This document shows positions 62,341-64,000 of a stretch of DNA of 64,000 bases, in pieces. The notes beneath the pieces are model-generated. The model was not told the origin of the DNA. It made no database searches and saw only the letters and a program-made list of their open reading frames with translations. Origin of the DNA: Tanypteryx hageni (Eukaryota > Arthropoda > Insecta > Odonata > Petaluridae); assembly GCA_028673005.1 (NCBI GenBank), contig CM054116.1, positions 76,086,572 through 76,150,571 of the forward strand, given 5' to 3'. A program made the translations under genes and the position numbers. Numbering within the stretch: position 1 is the first letter of the stretch; each line of letters opens with the position of its first letter.

Positions 62341-63320
62341 GTTACACAGGGATCTACGAGATGTACATCCAATTGAAGAAGCATTCAATAGGAATGGTTA
62401 TCTGCTGGACTAGATTCAGGACCACAGCACCCTCACTATTCCTGATTCAGCCCCTCAGCATATCCTAACCATCCTGTTCCATGCTAGTATCCATGAGGCC
62501 CTTAAAATAATCCTGCAAGCCACCCAGCAAATCCTCACTTCTTACCCTCACTGTCCCCTTCCTTAAACCTTTGATCCTATCCTTCTGCCAACCTCCCAGT
62601 TTATCCAACATTTTATGGGAAAAATAATTACCCACATCCACCCATCTACTTCCTCCGCAAGATTTCAGCCCTGTTGCAGACACGTTGCCTCACATGTCAT
62701 ACCCATCCACCCTCAAAGTCCTCCAGGCCTATCACAATTTTCCATTTACCCTATAACCTCCAAAAGCAATTGCACTATTTGCAATGTCATTTACATACTT
62801 ACCTGCACCTTTTGCTCTGCCTTTTATGTTGGCCTCGCCAGTAACCCCCTAAATAGCAGCATGAATGACCATCGCCTAAATTGCCCACTTCCCATCCCCA
62901 GCCACACCAATCAATATAATATTCGACTAAATGACTGCTTCAAAGTGAGAGCCATCCATGCCTTCTTCGATGATGCCTCTGCCCGCCAACTCTGACAGTG
63001 AGAACTTGGCCACATTCACCTCCTTAACTCTTTCTCCACTCCCAGTCTTAACCTTTGCTAACCTTTTAAACATCATCCCCTAGCGCTCTTGCGCCTTCTC
63101 CAATTCCTGACCTCCTCTCACTACCTAATTACTCCTATACCTCCAACCCAATGTGTCACTAGTTGATAGATACGTGGCTGACCAAAGGCTGCACCAAAAA
63201 AGCTTTTAACAAAAGAGTCTCCATGGGTGTCTCTCCGACACCCCCAGCTGCTCTCCAAATATTCGGTAAGTGTTCACTGAGCTTCCTCGAATACCATGTT
63301 GCTATGCGTATCTCCTTTAA
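62340..63320 (+). mobile_element. Decayed Penelope-like element, 3' part
   Basis: A degraded coding stretch with a GIY-YIG endonuclease remnant is followed by a tail that aligns with the element at 31.1-31.3 kb. Shared phrases include GGCTGACCAAAGG/AGCTGAAGAAGG, AAAGCTTTTA/AAAGCTTTAC, TCTCCGACACCCC/CTTCGACATCCCC and GGTAAGTGTTCACTGAGCTT. The order (endonuclease, then hammerhead-like tail) fits GIY-YIG-bearing PLEs. The 5' part with the reverse transcriptase is absent; the left boundary is approximate. Confidence 0.7.
62351..62997 (+). pseudogene. GIY-YIG domain remnant of a Penelope-like element
   Basis: In the frame starting at 62615, RFQPCCRHV precedes CNVIYILTCTFC and FYVGLASNPLNSSMNDHR. 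This is the pattern of the PLE endonuclease: a Cys motif, then VIY-I-C--C---YVG------L--R---H. The Cys-rich phrase CLTCHTHPPSKS sits in another frame just after RFQPCCRHV (from about 62688), showing a frameshift. The usual GlyGluThr after YVG is replaced and stops occur upstream (from 62351), so it is dead. PLE GIY-YIG enzymes nick the target for reverse transcription at insertion. Confidence 0.72.
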
Positions 63321-63334
63321 TCTTCCCTCTTCAT

Positions 63335-63910
63335 AGAATACACACGCACACATATAAACATGCACACGCGAACATACATATAAACGCAAGCACGCACACA
63401 CTTTTAAACGGGCCCGAACACACACACGTAAATGCGGCCGCACACTCCTCCCAAACATATCAACACGCCTGCTCGCGCGCACACACAAAAACTAGCACTC
63501 GCACATATAAGTACGCGCACTCATACACTTAAATACGCGTGCTCACACCACGCGCATGCACACTAATAAACGCGCGCACACAGTATTAGCACACGCGTGC
63601 GTATACACACAACACACGCATATGGAGACATATATATATTAACAGGTGAGAGCACGGGCACCGCAAACGTATAGACACGCACACACAGTCACACACAAAC
63701 TCGTGCGCACACATACACAAACACACCTGTAAACGCACAAACACAGTAACATATAATCACGCACGCTCGCGCGCACACACATAAGGGCGCACACACACAC
63801 CTACTATTACCACGCACATCCATACACACACATATGCGTATAAATACCCACATACACATATAAACACGTACGCACAACCATATAAACATGCGCAACCCCA
63901 CAAACATATA
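63335..63910. repeat. Imperfect (CA)n-rich tract
   Basis: Nearly 580 bp of ACACGCACACATAAACACGCG-like sequence with alternating purine/pyrimidine steps, including many CG and TA interruptions. It starts right after the PLE tail. The composition suits Z-DNA formation. No gene. Confidence 0.85.
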
Positions 63911-64000
63911 ACGAATAAATGCTATCTCATTATTCTTATTGTTACTTTGTTTTTCATTAACTTTTTATAGTTACCACAGGTAATAATCATCACTTATATT

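Noticed and set aside
63159..63907. Cys/Val-rich open frames on the - strand over the CA tract
   Set aside because: They come from translating alternating CA/TG repeats and have no coding meaning.
1..64000. Search for bacterial-type systems, CRISPR arrays or viral genes
   Set aside because: No regularly spaced short repeats with unique spacers, no operon-like gene packing and no viral structural or polymerase frames were seen. The content is that of an animal chromosome.

Overview
The window looks like arthropod nuclear DNA, most likely from an insect or a close relative. It has spliced genes with GT-AG introns, abundant microsatellites, long polypyrimidine tracts and small transposon remnants. 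It shows no bacterial-style operons and no phage or CRISPR features. I can support one protein-coding gene: an NR4A-class nuclear receptor orthologous to Drosophila Hr38 (vertebrate NR4A1-3: Nur77, Nurr1, NOR1), on the + strand. The species cannot be named from sequence alone.

The receptor's common coding part lies in six exons: 48724-49985, 51060-51419, 53301-53676, 54557-54798, 55220-55398 and 56100-56356. All junctions are GT-AG and all phases fit. Together they encode a Ser/His/Gln/Glu-rich activation domain, a C4 zinc-finger DNA-binding domain with its C-terminal extension, and an NR4A ligand-binding domain ending at a stop at 56354-56356. The 5' end appears to be modular. Several candidate first coding segments all join the common exon at 48724 in phase 0: an MLLLQTQ start at 40665, possibly extended upstream to 39498; a Gly/Glu/Arg-rich exon at 45910-46319; and a read-through start at 48568 just downstream of a good TATA box.

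Region by region: 1-25.8 kb holds no gene I recognise. It contains scattered low-complexity DNA, a G-rich minisatellite near 12.0 kb, a ~480-bp CTCTCTTTCTCTAC array near 15.2 kb and a pogo/Tigger-like MITE at 21.6 kb. At 25.9-26.1 kb two perfect CREs precede a TATA box, and a second CRE-like cluster lies at 29.3-29.9 kb. Both suit an activity-regulated immediate-early gene such as Hr38, but their link to it is inferred. A hAT-type MITE lies at 28.4 kb. A 31-bp inverted-repeat element at 31.1-31.3 kb resembles a Penelope-like element (PLE) tail. A TATA promoter at 39.1 kb precedes the MLLLQTQ exon. The intron at 51.4-53.3 kb carries a ~125-150-bp tandem array. After the stop, the DNA from about 57.5 to 62.3 kb is AT-rich and CpG-poor and may include a long 3' UTR. 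A decayed PLE with GIY-YIG endonuclease remnants follows at 62.3-63.3 kb, then a CA-rich tract to 63.9 kb.

I found no undescribed multi-gene system. The most interesting material is the multi-entry 5' structure of the receptor gene, the CRE clusters upstream of it, and the two related PLE tails.
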